This document shows positions 23,674 through 32,324 of a stretch of DNA of 64,000 nt, piece by piece; within the stretch, counting starts at the first letter, position 1; each line of letters begins with the position of its first letter. Both the position numbers and the translations under genes were made by a program. The stretch comes from JAICJC01 sp963757605 (GTDB lineage Bacteria > Actinomycetota > Thermoleophilia > Gaiellales > JAICJC01): assembly GCA_963757605.1 (NCBI GenBank), contig CAVWSF010000002.1, positions 186,001-250,000 on the forward strand. The letters are read 5' to 3'. The notes beneath the pieces were generated by a model. That model saw only the letters and a program-made list of their open reading frames with translations. It searched no databases and was not told the origin of the DNA.

Positions 23674-24930
23674 ACGTGCATGAGGTCGAGGAAGCGCTGG
23701 TCGTCGTCGAACGGCCCGACGAGGCCGAAGTTGAGGCCGTTCTCGCGGATCACCTCTTGGGCGAGCCGCTGCACGTCGGCCGCGGTCACAGCCTCGATCC
23801 GTTCGAGCACCTCCTCGGGCTCGACGAGCCGGCCCTCGAGCACCTCGCGGCGAAGGCCGAAGCCGAGCAGGCCGCGCGGGTCCTCGAGCTGGAGCACGAG
23901 CCGGCCCTTCAGGAAGTTCTTCGTCCGGCGCAGCTCGACCTCGTCGAGCGGCTCCGCCGCGAGCTTCGCGAACTCGCCGACGATCGTCGAGACGGCCAGG
24001 TCGATCCGCTCGATGTCGACGCCGGCCTGGGAGAAGAGGGTGCCCGCGTCGTGGTAGGCCGAGTGGTGGCAGAAGACGTAGTAGGCGAGGCCCTGGCGCT
24101 CGCGCACCTCGATGAAGAGCCGCGAGGACATCCCGCCGCCGAGGATGGCCGACAGCACCTGCATGACGTACCGGTCCGCGTGGTCGGTGGGCAGGCCGCG
24201 GACGCCCAGGCGGAGGTGGGCCTGGTCGGAGTCGCGCGTCTCGAGGCTCACGCGGGGCGTGTCCTGCTTCACCTCGACGGGAGTCGGCTCGCCGGTTGTG
24301 CGGTCGTCGAGCGACCCGAAGTGCGACTCGACCTCCGACAGGAAGTCGCCGTTCACCGCACCCGCCGCGCCGACGACGATCCGGCGAGGGGCGTACCACG
24401 CGCCGAGGTAGTCGAGGAACGTCTGCCGACCGGCGGCGCGGACGGTCTCCTTCGTACCGATGATGTCCCAGCCGAGCGGCTGGTCGCCGAAGAGCAGGTG
24501 GTCGTACACGCTGTCGACGTGGTCGCGCGGCGTGTCGACGTACATGTTCAGCTCCTCGATGATGACGCCCTTCTCGCGCTCGAGCTCCGTCGCGTCGAAC
24601 TTCGAGTGCAGGAGCTGGTCGGCGAGGACGTCGAGCGCGAGCGTCCGATGCTCGGCCGCGCACTTGATGTAGTAGCCGGTGTACTCCTTGCTCGTGAAGG
24701 CGTTGAACTCGCCGCCGATGCCGTCCACCTCGGCGGAGATGTCCTTGGCGGTCGGGCGCTTCTCGGTGCCCTTGAAGAACATGTGCTCGGCGAAGTGCGC
24801 GATGCCGTTGGTCTCTGGTCTCGTACCGGCTCCCGGCGGCGACCATCACCATCACCGCCACCGATTTCGCGGCCGGCATCGGTGCCGTCACGACGCGCAG
24901 CCCGTTGTCGAGGGTCGTCTTCTGGAACAT
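23670..24930 (-). CDS. M16-family zinc peptidase (frameshifted by a 7-bp duplication)
   Basis: Insulinase/PqqL/processing-peptidase family. The frame from ATG 24930 (MFQKTTLDNGLRVVTAPMP) gives the first beta-strands up to GSRYET. The zinc motif HFAEH, then MFFKGTEKRPTAKDI, GGEFNAFTSKEYTGYY and the rest lie in another frame. The plus strand carries TGGTCTC twice in tandem at 24809-24822; removing one copy restores RYETNGIAHFAEHMFF and a 417-residue protein. The lesion sits directly before the catalytic HxxEH, so as written the product is inactive. The upstream TACGAT, 9 nt before ATG, suggests a leaderless mRNA. Confidence 0.88.
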
Positions 24931-24970
24931 GGCGGCGGTATCGTAGCCACGCTGCCGCCGGGCTCCGCCC

Positions 24971-25513
24971 TCACCACCCGAGGCGGTCGATCACCTCGGC
25001 GGCGACGTGCGGAAGCGGGCGATCGTTCGCAACGGCGAAGTCCTCGAATCCAGCGCCCGTGTCGTCTTCGACCCACCGGCGGGCCCACTCGACGTCGACC
25101 ACGCGCCCCGATGTCGGGTCCGCTGCGCATCGCTGCTCGATCGTCTCGATATCGACGACCAGCCGCACGACGCGAAGAGGCGACGAGATCGCCGACCGGA
25201 TCGCCTCGAGTTCGCGTGGATGCTCGATCGAAAGTGCGAGCACCAGGAACCGGATGCCGGCGGTCAGGTAGTTCTTGGCCACCGCTTCGAGGTTTGCGAT
25301 CATCACGCGGTGTTCGGCCTGGTCGTCGTCCCAGCCGACGTCGAACCATCCCAGCCAGTCGAGATCGATCGCCGCGTATGGCATGGCCCGCCGCTCGAAT
25401 TCGGTGGCCATCTCCACGGCGACCGACGACTTGCCGGATCCGTACACGCCGGTCAGGAGGACTGCCCGGCAGTCGGCAGGGGTGGTTCGGGGTGGGGTGC
25501 TCGACATCGCCAT
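24971..25513 (-). CDS. P-loop kinase/ATPase-like protein
   Basis: A 180-residue P-loop protein. Walker A GVYGSGKSS follows the strand RAVLLT at about residues 17-31. IDLDWLGWFDVGWD resembles the substrate-binding region of small-molecule kinases, and IRFLVLALSIEHPRELEAI and VRLVVDIETIEQRCA form later strands and the lid. It is most like AAA_33/zeta-type kinases of unknown substrate. ATG 25513 or 25507 (MAMSS) are equally possible. It follows the DUF4232 lipoprotein gene by 17 bp. Confidence 0.65.
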   Translation of the reverse strand: MAMSSTPPRTTPADCRAVLLTGVYGSGKSSVAVEMATEFERRAMPYAAIDLDWLGWFDVGWDDDQAEHRVMIANLEAVAKNYLTAGIRFLVLALSIEHPRELEAIRSAISSPLRVVRLVVDIETIEQRCAADPTSGRVVDVEWARRWVEDDTGAGFEDFAVANDRPLPHVAAEVIDRLGW

Positions 25514-25530
25514 CGTGTTCGCGAACCGGG

Positions 25531-26094
25531 CTAACCGGCCCGGATCGCCGCCAGGAGCGTCGGCTCGAACGGTGAAGTATGGACGGTCGAGCCGGGATCG
25601 CCGGAGCCACAGTACGCCCAGCCGGCGCTCCGCGGAGCGACCGCTCCGATTGCCCCGGCGCCGAGCAGCCCCACGACGATCCAGCCGACGGCGCTCTGGC
25701 TTCCCAGATCGCACCGGTACTTGTTGAGGACGATCCAGGCCGAGCCGCCCCGAGCCACGACGACCGCGTGCGCCCGATGGGCGGTCACCATCTGGTCGCC
25801 TGCCTGCAAGACCCGGAAGGGGATCGCGGCGCCGCCGCCGCTGCTGAACCGGACGACCGGATACCCGTCGAGCACGCATCGCGGCCCGGTGTTCGTCAGC
25901 CGAATCGCCTCGGGGTTCTGGCTCGTGGCGGGAGAGAGGTCAGAACCGACGGTCAGCCGCAGGTGCGACGGCGTGCAGGTCGTTCGGTCGCCCGACACCG
26001 GCGGCGTCGAGGTGGGCGACCCGCCCGGCCAGCCCCCGCGACAACTCATCGCGAGGACGATCACGACCGCTGCCCACGCCAGCCAGGATCTCAC
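25531..26094 (-). CDS. DUF4232 putative lipoprotein
   Basis: A 187-residue exported protein. The signal peptide MRSWLAWAAVVIVLAMSC ends in a lipobox (LAMS-C18), so it should be lipid-anchored outside the membrane. The mature part has the DUF4232 pattern: Cys, LRLTVGSDLSPATSQNPEAI, RLTNTGPRCVLDGYPVVRF. A second cysteine pair is possible (YRCDLG, WAYCGSG). Function unknown; the domain is common in actinobacterial cell-envelope proteins. The -10-like TACACT lies 11 nt before the ATG. Confidence 0.72.
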   Translation of the reverse strand: MRSWLAWAAVVIVLAMSCRGGWPGGSPTSTPPVSGDRTTCTPSHLRLTVGSDLSPATSQNPEAIRLTNTGPRCVLDGYPVVRFSSGGGAAIPFRVLQAGDQMVTAHRAHAVVVARGGSAWIVLNKYRCDLGSQSAVGWIVVGLLGAGAIGAVAPRSAGWAYCGSGDPGSTVHTSPFEPTLLAAIRAG

Positions 26095-26117
26095 ATGTCG
26101 AGTGTACGCTCACTGGT

Positions 26118-26438
26118 TCAGCCTGTCCCCCCGCCGAGCGCCGTGAGGATGGCGCGGTTCGCCGCCCACGCCGCGAAGAGGACGACGGCCCATACCGGCT
26201 GGCCCGCCGCCCACAGCGCTCCGGCCGCCGCGGCGAACACGCCGGCCTCGAAGACGATCCGCTGCGGCGTCGAGAGCGTGACCCTCGCCTTGGGCGACCC
26301 GAAGGTCGCCCAGAGCACGATCCATGCGGCGGGCGCCGCGATCGCCAGCACCCAGGTCACTCCCCAGCCCCAGTAGGCGAGTGCCGCCAGCGCCGCGAGC
26401 TCGAGGAAGAACCGCAGCGCGAGGTTCGCCGCCTTCAC
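26118..26438 (-). CDS. YrdB-family (DUF2568) small membrane protein
   Basis: A 106-residue integral membrane protein with four hydrophobic helices. They begin at ANLALRFFLELAALAALAYW and continue through VLAIAAPAAWIVLWATFG, IVFEAGVFAAAAGALWAAG and VWAVVLFAAWAANRAIL. The RFxLEL opening and FGSPKAR loop are typical of the family. Function unknown. GTG 26438 overlaps the stop of the upstream monooxygenase-like gene by 4 bp, and it ends a minus-strand operon starting at the YCII gene. Confidence 0.75.
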   Translation of the reverse strand: MKAANLALRFFLELAALAALAYWGWGVTWVLAIAAPAAWIVLWATFGSPKARVTLSTPQRIVFEAGVFAAAAGALWAAGQPVWAVVLFAAWAANRAILTALGGGTG

Positions 26439-26737
26439 GTGCGCGCGACGCGGTAGAGGCCCGGATGCGACCGGAACCCGGCCAGGCCGGCCGCGGCGGC
26501 CCGGAACCCCTCGCTCGACGTGGCGGCCCGGAACTCGTCGGTCGTCCGCCACCGCGCCACGTTCACGAAGCGGAACTCGGAGCCCGGCACCACCGCCTCG
26601 TGGAGCGCCGTCCCGAGGTATCCCGGCTGCGTCTCCAGGAACTCGCAGGCGGCGGTCCAGCCTGCGACGAATTCGTCGTCTCGGCCCTCGGGGACCTCGA
26701 ACGCATTGATCAGCACCAGCGGGTCGTGATCGGTCAT
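26435..26737 (-). CDS. Antibiotic biosynthesis monooxygenase (ABM) domain protein
   Basis: A 100-residue ferredoxin-like ABM protein: LVLINAFEVPEGRDDEFVAG, then AACEFLETQPGYLGTALHEA, RFVNVARWRTTDEFRAATSS. Members act as small oxygenases, heme-degrading enzymes or unknown dimeric proteins; the motif alone does not separate these. It overlaps the ECF sigma gene at one end and the YrdB gene at the other by 4 bp, so it is co-transcribed with the sigma factor. Confidence 0.75.
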   Translation of the reverse strand: MTDHDPLVLINAFEVPEGRDDEFVAGWTAACEFLETQPGYLGTALHEAVVPGSEFRFVNVARWRTTDEFRAATSSEGFRAAAAGLAGFRSHPGLYRVART

Positions 26738-27922
26738 CGGGAGACCTCCGTGTCGTCGATCTCGCGCCGTCTTCGGAGCAAGAGGCGCCGCTCGGCATCG
26801 TCGTGGACGAGCTCGAGCGCCCGTTGGTACGCCGCGCGAGCCTCGCCGGATTGGCCGAGCCGGCGAAGCAGCTCCCCGCGGGTGGCGTGCAGGTAGTGGT
26901 ACTCGTCGAGGTCGAGGCCGTCCACGATGCGGAGGCCGGCCTGCGGCCCTTCGGCCTCCGCGACAGCCACCGCCCGGCTCAGCTCCACCACCGCCGACCC
27001 GGTGAGGCGCGAGAGCTCCGCGTAGAGGGCGGCGATCTCGTGCCAGTCGCGCGGCTCGTCGGCGTGCAGCGATGCGATCGCCGCCTGCACGACGTACGGC
27101 CCGCGGCCGCGCAGCGCAAACGCGCGGTCGAGCACGGCGCGGCCGGCCTCGATCTGGCCGCGGTCCCACAGCGAGCTGTCCTGGTCCTCGAGCAGCACGA
27201 CCTCACCGGCCCGGAACCGGGCTTCGCGACGGGCGTCGTGGAGCAGCATGAGCGCCAGGAGGCCGTGCACCTCGGCCTCGTCCGGCATGAGCTCCGTGAG
27301 CGCGACGCCGAGCCGGATCGCCTCGCCGGCGAGGTCGTTCCGGCCGCCGTAGCCGGCGTTGAAGATTAGGTAGACGACCGCCAGGACGGCGGCGAGGCGG
27401 TCGGGTAGGACGTCGCCGGGCGGCACGCGGAACGGGATGCCTGCGGCGGCGATCTTGCGCTTGGCCCGCACAAGGCGCTGGGCCATCGTGGGCTCCGGGA
27501 CGAGGAAGGCCCGGGCGATCTCGCCGGTGTCGAGCCCGCCCAGCGTCCGCAGCGTGAGCGCGACCTGGGCCTCGGTCGAGAGCGCCGGGTGGCAGCAGGT
27601 GAAGATCAGCTCCAGCCGCTCGTCGGGAAACGTCGTCTCTTCCATCGTGTCCTCCACCGCCTCCGGCACCTCGAGGAGCCGGGTCTTGCGAAGCAAGGTG
27701 CGGTCGCGGTTCAGCCGGTTGATGGCCCGGTTCCGGGCGGTCGTCGTCGAGCCATGCGCCGGGATTCCGCGGGACGCCGTCGCGCGGCCACCGCTCGGCC
27801 GCGATCGCGAACGCCTCCTGGGCGGCCTCCTCGGCGAGGTCGAAGTCGCCGAGGAAGCCGATCAGGGTGGCGAGGACGCGGCCCCACTCGTCGCGGAAGA
27901 CCCGATCGAGGATGGCTAGTAC
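26734..27922 (-). CDS. ECF sigma factor of the YCII-associated type (frameshifted)
   Basis: A sigma factor of the COG4941 type with a long C-terminal helical/TPR extension. Region 2 is RVLATLIGFLGDFDLAEEAA and PRDGVPRNPGAWL. Region 4 and the extension (TLRTLGGLDTGEIARAFLVP, TMAQRLVRAKRKIAAAGIPF, then to EIDDTEVSR) lie in another frame. One extra base after the TGG CTC codons near 27747-27752 separates them; removing it gives GAWLTTTARNRAINRLNRDR, the family sequence. No normal start codon is found in frame near the YCII stop (the frame reads GTA CTA GCC ATC), so the true start is unresolved. Confidence 0.82.
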
Positions 27923-28275
27923 TCCACCAGCGGACGGATCTCGATCGCGCCGCCCATGCTCGCGGCCGGGATCTTCGCGGCCAGGGCGATGGCGGCATCG
28001 AGGTCGTCGGCCTCGTAGAACCCGTACCCGCCGATGGCCTCCTTGAGCTCCGCGAACGGGCCGTCGGTCGTGAGCGTCGTTCCGTCCTTCACCTGGACGG
28101 TCGTCGCCGTCTCGGGGTGCCCCATCTGGGCGTCGCCGGGGGTGAAGCCGGGCGTCGCGTTGAGCTCTCCGTAGGCGGCGTAGACGGCGCCCTGCTCCTC
28201 CTGCGAGAGCGCGTCCCACTCGGGCGTGCCGGGGAGCGGCGTGGTGCCCTGGTAGATCAGGATCATGTACTTCAT
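27916..28275 (-). CDS. YCII-domain (DGPF) protein
   Basis: A 119-residue YciI-like protein with MKYMILIYQG at the N-terminus and the DGPF signature TTDGPFAELKEAIGGYGFYEA. Such proteins are encoded beside COG4941 ECF sigma factors in many actinobacteria and are thought to take part in their control; the biochemical activity is not known. ATG 28275 follows a ribosome-binding sequence (GAAGGAGGGAACG). Upstream, TGTCG occurs twice, 23 bp apart, on the minus strand, a possible ECF-type promoter. Confidence 0.85.
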   Translation of the reverse strand: MKYMILIYQGTTPLPGTPEWDALSQEEQGAVYAAYGELNATPGFTPGDAQMGHPETATTVQVKDGTTLTTDGPFAELKEAIGGYGFYEADDLDAAIALAAKIPAASMGGAIEIRPLVEY

Positions 28276-28362
28276 CGTTCCCTCCTTCGGGGTGTCGTCG
28301 GGGGTACGACAAATGGCGCTCCGCGAATTCGACACCTCGGCGGCACACTAGGCTGCCGCGCC

Positions 28363-28884
28363 ATGGACGTCCGTCTGATGCAGTTCGCCGAGCGCCACCT
28401 CCCGGCGTTCGAGGGCATGCTGGACGACCCCGACGTGAAGCGGTTCACCCGCCTCCCGGTCCCGGCGCCGCCGGACTTCCCGCGCACGTGGCTCACCCGC
28501 TACGAGCAGGGCCGCCGCGACGGCACGAGTGAGGCCTTCGCGATCGAGGACGATGCGGGTGAGTTCCTGGGCTGCGTCATGGCGTTCGGGATCGAGGACG
28601 ACGCGAGGACCGGCGAGCTCGGCTATCTTGTCGCGGCGGCCGCCCGCGGCCGCGGGGTGGGAACGGCGGCTCTGCGCCTGCTCACCGAGTGGGGCTTCAC
28701 CGAGCGCCGACTGCTGCGGCTCGAGCTCATGATCAGCGTCGGCAACGCCGCGTCGAAGGTCGTCGCCGAGCGGGCCGGCTACGTCCGGGAGGGCGTCCTG
28801 CGCTCGCTGTACGTCAAGGAGGGGGTGCGCGAGGACCACGAGCTCTGGTCATGCCTTCCGAGCGACCAGTGGCGCGGGCGGTGA
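28363..28884 (+). CDS. GNAT-family N-acetyltransferase (RimJ-like)
   Basis: A 173-residue GNAT acyltransferase. Motif A, which binds acetyl-CoA pyrophosphate, is LGYLVAAAARGRGVGTAALR, and motif B includes NAASKVVAERAGYVREGVLR. The order resembles RimJ/RimL N-terminal acetylases. The leading segment VKRFTRLPVPAPPDF and the acidic-rich strand (EFLGCVMAFGIEDDARTGEL) are usual. TAGGCT at 28349-28354 lies 8 nt before the ATG, so the transcript is probably leaderless. Substrate unknown. Confidence 0.85.
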   Translation: MDVRLMQFAERHLPAFEGMLDDPDVKRFTRLPVPAPPDFPRTWLTRYEQGRRDGTSEAFAIEDDAGEFLGCVMAFGIEDDARTGELGYLVAAAARGRGVGTAALRLLTEWGFTERRLLRLELMISVGNAASKVVAERAGYVREGVLRSLYVKEGVREDHELWSCLPSDQWRGR

Positions 28885-28885
28885 C

Positions 28886-29278
28886 CTAGGAGTCGGCGTC
28901 CGGCGGCGCGTACCGGTGGTGCAGGATCAGCATGTTGCCGTCGGGGTCCTCGAAGATCGCCTGGTGGCAGACGCCGCTGTCGATGATCTCGCCTTGAAAC
29001 TGGACGCCGCGCCCGTCCAGCGTCGTGCGGGCCGCTTCGACGTCGTCGACGCGCAGGGCGATGGCGCCCTTGCTCGGCGCGAACTCGCGTCCGAGCTTGG
29101 CCGTGTCGAGGAGCAGGATCGTCAGGTTGCCCGTCTCGAACTCACCGCCGACCCCGTTTCGGTAGCGCTGCGAGAGCGGCAGCCCGAGCACTCCTGTGTA
29201 GAACTCCTCCGCCTGCTCGAAGTTGGTGATGGGCAGGAAGACGAAGTCGGCGTGGGTGATCAGGGCGTCTTCCGTCAC
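28886..29278 (-). CDS. VOC/glyoxalase-family protein
   Basis: A 130-residue single-unit VOC protein with two beta-alpha-beta3 modules. The first is ADFVFLPITNFEQAEEFYTG with GLPLSQRYRN; the second is GAIALRVDDVEAARTTLDGR through GVCHQAIFEDPDGNMLILHH. The metal-type ligands at the end (ExxDPDGN) are typical of glyoxalase/bleomycin-resistance relatives. Substrate unknown. GTG 29278 lies 7 nt after TACACT, and this promoter overlaps that of the divergent nucS. Confidence 0.83.
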   Translation of the reverse strand: MTEDALITHADFVFLPITNFEQAEEFYTGVLGLPLSQRYRNGVGGEFETGNLTILLLDTAKLGREFAPSKGAIALRVDDVEAARTTLDGRGVQFQGEIIDSGVCHQAIFEDPDGNMLILHHRYAPPDADS

Positions 29279-29304
29279 GGTGCGCAGTGTACGGTGCTGC
29301 GACC

Positions 29305-29988
29305 ATGAGGATCCTCGTCGCCCGCTGCGAGATCGCCTACCACGGCCGGGCCACGACCCGCCTCGGCGCCGGCGACCGGGTGATCCTGTTCAAGGACGAC
29401 GGCTCGCTCTGCGTCCACGCCGAGAAGGGCTACAAGCCGCTCAACTACATGCCCGGCCCGACGACGGTGAAGGAGGACGGCGACACGATCCGCGTCTACC
29501 GGCCGGCCTCCGACGAGACGCTCGTGATCGTGGTCGAGGAGGCCTACGAGGACGCCCGCCACGAGCTCGACGACGAGGCCGTGCTCGAGCACCACGGGGC
29601 CGAGAGGCAGATGCACCTGCTGCTCGAGGCCTCGCCCGAGATCATCGAGGCCGGGCTGGTCGTGATCTCGCGCGAGCGGTTCACCGACGTCGGCCCGGTC
29701 GATCTCTTCTGCCGCGACGGCGACGGCCGCACGGTTGTCGTCGAGGTGAAGCGCGTGCGGGCGGTGGCCGCCCACGTCGAGCAGCTCACCCGCTACTGCG
29801 AGCGCGTCGACCTCGACCCGGCCCACGCGCCCTGCCGCGGCATCCTGGTGGCGCCCGAGATCGCACCGCAGGCGCGGGTGATGTGCGAGGCGCGCGGGTT
29901 CGACTTCGTCCCGGTCAGCTACGACCAGCTCGCGGCCGACGCCGTTCCCGAGCTCACGCTGTTCGACCCGGTCCCGGAAGCCAGCTGA
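29305..29988 (+). CDS. nucS: Mismatch-specific endonuclease NucS/EndoMS
   Basis: A 227-residue nuclease that cuts both strands at mismatches and replaces MutS/MutL in most actinobacteria and many archaea. The N-terminal dimerisation/DNA-binding domain begins MRILVARCEIAYHGRATTRL. The RecB-like nuclease motif is GPVDLFCRDGDGRTVVVEVK, with Asp133, Glu147 and Lys149 as the D-(E-x-K) core. The C-terminus ELTLFDP resembles a beta-clamp-binding peptide. TACGGT precedes the ATG by 9 nt. Its 3' end overlaps the convergent ABC permease by 35 bp. Confidence 0.95.
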   Translation: MRILVARCEIAYHGRATTRLGAGDRVILFKDDGSLCVHAEKGYKPLNYMPGPTTVKEDGDTIRVYRPASDETLVIVVEEAYEDARHELDDEAVLEHHGAERQMHLLLEASPEIIEAGLVVISRERFTDVGPVDLFCRDGDGRTVVVEVKRVRAVAAHVEQLTRYCERVDLDPAHAPCRGILVAPEIAPQARVMCEARGFDFVPVSYDQLAADAVPELTLFDPVPEAS

Positions 29989-30868
29989 ACCGGCGCAGCG
30001 CGACGGCCAGCCCGGCCGCCGCCCAGATCGCCATCACGCCCAGGTCGCTCCAGGCGATCGGCAGGCCGTGCGCCGCCGGGCTGTACGGCTGATGCAGCGC
30101 GTCCGAGAGCCGCTCGACGGGGAAGACCGACGCCAATTGGCGCAGCCACGACGGGAGACTGGCGTTCGGGATGAAGATGCCCGACGCGAGGTAGAGCGGC
30201 AGCATCACCGCCTGCACGGTGGGCTGGGCCGCCTCGGCCGAGCCGATCAGCGTCGCCACGGCGTAGGCCAGCACGCAGAAGCAGAGCGAGCCGGCAACCG
30301 CCGACAGGATGACCGCCGGGATCCCCTCGGCGGGCAGCGCGACGCCGAAGCCGATCCAGCCGATCGCGACGAGCGCAGTCGCCATCGTGAGCGAGACGGC
30401 CATCGCGGTGAGCGCCCGCCCGCCGATCAGCACCCAGGCCGGCACGGGCGTCGCCCGCCGCCGCTTCAGCACTCCCGACTCGCGCTGGGTGACGACCGAG
30501 ATCACCAGGTTCGTGAACGACGAGGCGATCACCGACAGCGCGACCAGCCCGGGCACGTAGTAGGTCGAGGCCTCAGCGCCGGCGACGCGGTCGGAGCCCC
30601 ACATGCCGACGAAGAGGACGAGCAGCAGGAGCGGCAGCATCACGGTTGCCGTGCGGGCCTGCGCGTTTCGCGCCAGCGTCCACAGGTCGTAGCGGGCTTG
30701 GTGCAGCACGAGCCGGACCGGGCCATGACTCCCGGCCGCGGCGGCGGTCGTGTCGTCGCTCGGCGGACCGCGGCGGGGCTGGCGGACGGCCTTCAGTCCG
30801 CGCGCCAGACCGAAGCGGGCGATGACGACGACGGCGATGATGACGATGTTTGTGGAGCCGTGGAACAT
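29954..30868 (-). CDS. ABC-2-type transporter permease
   Basis: A 304-residue membrane protein of the DrrB/ABC-2 exporter type. Six hydrophobic segments follow the cytoplasmic stretch (VMLPLLLLVLFVGMWG; VPGLVALSVIASSFTNLVIS; ALTAMAVSLTMATALVAIGW; and so on), with the family loop VTQRESGVLKRRRATPVPAW. The N-terminus carries an extra hydrophobic stretch (NIVIIAVVVIARFGLARGLK) before a Pro/Arg linker, unusual for DrrB-type permeases. It is directly coupled to the ATPase gene (1-bp overlap). It likely exports a drug or lipid under MarR control. Confidence 0.87.
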   Translation of the reverse strand: MFHGSTNIVIIAVVVIARFGLARGLKAVRQPRRGPPSDDTTAAAAGSHGPVRLVLHQARYDLWTLARNAQARTATVMLPLLLLVLFVGMWGSDRVAGAEASTYYVPGLVALSVIASSFTNLVISVVTQRESGVLKRRRATPVPAWVLIGGRALTAMAVSLTMATALVAIGWIGFGVALPAEGIPAVILSAVAGSLCFCVLAYAVATLIGSAEAAQPTVQAVMLPLYLASGIFIPNASLPSWLRQLASVFPVERLSDALHQPYSPAAHGLPIAWSDLGVMAIWAAAGLAVALRRFSWLPGPGRTA

Positions 30869-31809
30869 CAGGCCTCCTTGGTGTCGGTGGTGTCGGTGGT
30901 GTCGAGCGAGCCGGCGAGCGCCAGGTAGACGTCCTCCAACGCGGGCCGGCGCACCTCGAGGTCGGGCAGGTCGATCCCGCGGCCGAGGGCCCAGTCCGCG
31001 AGGGCACGGACGTCGGCGAGCGGTTCGGTCGAGCGGAGCCGGATCCGGCGGCCGTCAGGCCGGGCGCCGTTTCGGAGAGGGAGCGGCAGCTCGCCGGCGC
31101 CGATCCCGTCCGGCAGCGTGAATGCGATCTCGTGGGCGCGGCGGTCGCGGCCACCGATCGTCCCGGGCGCGCCCTCGGCCACGACGGCTCCGTCCACGAT
31201 CACCGCGATGCGGTCGGCGAGCCGCTCGGCCTCGTCCATGGCGTGCGTCGTCAGGACAATCGTGGTCCCAAGGCGGCGAAGGCCGTCGATTGTCTCCCAG
31301 GCGTCGCGTCGGGCCTTCGGATCGAAACCCGTGGTGGGCTCGTCGAGGAAGAGCAGCTCGGGGTCGCCGATCAGGGCAAGCCCGATGTCGAGCCGCCGCC
31401 GCTGGCCGCCTGACAGCTGCTCGGTGCCGGTCTCGAGGCAGTTCGCCAAGCCGACGAGATCGGCGACCTCGGCCGGCGCCCGCGGCGCGCGGTAGTAGCC
31501 CGCGTAGAGGCTCAGGCATTCGCGCACCGAGAGGCCCGGGTCGGGTCGTGACTCCTGGAGCACGACGCCGACGCGCTCGCGCCAGGCCGTGCCGGCCGTC
31601 TGCGGGTCGGTTCCGAGCACGCGGACATCGCCGGCGGTACGGCTGCGAAAGCCGGTCAGGATCTCGACGATGGTGGTCTTCCCGGCCCCGTTCGGACCGA
31701 GCAGCGCGACGATCTCGCCCGGGCGGACGTCGAGATCGACGCCGCGGACGACCTCGCGGTCGCCGTAGCGCTTACGCAGGCCGCGCACATGGACGACGGC
31801 ACCGCTCAC
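30868..31809 (-). CDS. ABC transporter ATP-binding protein (DrrA-like)
   Basis: A 313-residue ABC ATPase: Walker A LLGPNGAGKTTIVEIL (about residues 38-53), Q-loop VVLQESRPDP, signature LSGGQRRRLDIGLALIG, Walker B LLFLDEPTTGFD, H-loop TTHAMDEAE. The C-terminal DrrA-type domain ends with LEDVYLALAGS followed by a small tandem repeat (DTTDTTDTK) coded by a 9-bp DNA repeat. It pairs with the downstream permease. The ATG overlaps the MarR gene by 4 bp. Confidence 0.92.
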   Translation of the reverse strand: MSGAVVHVRGLRKRYGDREVVRGVDLDVRPGEIVALLGPNGAGKTTIVEILTGFRSRTAGDVRVLGTDPQTAGTAWRERVGVVLQESRPDPGLSVRECLSLYAGYYRAPRAPAEVADLVGLANCLETGTEQLSGGQRRRLDIGLALIGDPELLFLDEPTTGFDPKARRDAWETIDGLRRLGTTIVLTTHAMDEAERLADRIAVIVDGAVVAEGAPGTIGGRDRRAHEIAFTLPDGIGAGELPLPLRNGARPDGRRIRLRSTEPLADVRALADWALGRGIDLPDLEVRRPALEDVYLALAGSLDTTDTTDTKEA

Positions 31810-32237
31810 GCGACCCGCTCCGTCTGCGTCCGGCGCAGCCTGGCCAGGAGGGCCTCGAGGCTTGCAACGACCTCGGCCGGGTCATCGAGGCCGGCCGCCT
31901 CGGCGAGCAGCGGATCGACCTGGGCGGCGCCGTGGCGGGCCGCCCTGGCCGAGACTGACGCCGACAGGCGCACCAGCGTGCGCCGTCCGTCCCTGGGATC
32001 GCCCTCCGTCTCGACGGCGCCGCGCTCGCGCAGCCGTGCGACGGACTGCGACACGTGGCTCTGCGGCAGTCCGGTGCGGCGGGCGATCTCGCCGATCGGG
32101 CTTCCGGGGTGCTCGGCGATGTCGGTCACGATCAGGCGGACGCCCGTCGGGACGGGCGGAGCACCCGGCGGGCGCATGGCGCCCTCGCCGATCTTCATCA
32201 AGCGGCGTCCGAGGAGGTAGAGGTCAAGCGCGTTCAC
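31806..32237 (-). CDS. MarR-family transcriptional regulator
   Basis: A winged-helix regulator of about 143 residues. The recognition region is PIGEIARRTGLPQSHVSQSV, and the wing GDPRDGRRTLVRLSAS holds the MarR signature DxRxxR-like sequence. It is first in a MarR-ATPase-permease operon and probably represses it until a small molecule binds. GTG 32237 lies 7 nt after TATCTT and is preferred over the TTG at 32246. The perfect palindrome at 32246-32269 covers that -10, as expected for autorepression. Confidence 0.88.
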   Translation of the reverse strand: MNALDLYLLGRRLMKIGEGAMRPPGAPPVPTGVRLIVTDIAEHPGSPIGEIARRTGLPQSHVSQSVARLRERGAVETEGDPRDGRRTLVRLSASVSARAARHGAAQVDPLLAEAAGLDDPAEVVASLEALLARLRRTQTERVA

Positions 32238-32245
32238 GCTTCGCA

Positions 32246-32269
32246 AGATACATCACTACAGATGTATCT
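32246..32269. promoter_or_regulatory. MarR operator palindrome
   Basis: AGATACATC-ACTACA-GATGTATCT is a perfect 9-bp inverted repeat with a 6-bp centre. It overlaps the -10 region of the MarR operon and lies about 55 bp before the divergent cupin gene, so both may be controlled. Size and symmetry match MarR operators. Confidence 0.82.
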
Positions 32270-32324
32270 GCAAATATGCTTCTCGGATGGGTATGAATAC
32301 GCCACCCGATCCGAGAGGAGCTCC

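Noticed and set aside
30868..31118. 9-bp tandem repeat at the ABC ATPase 3' end (GTGTCGGTG units)
   Set aside because: It simply encodes DTTDTTDTK at a variable C-terminus; three units are too few to call a functional repeat.
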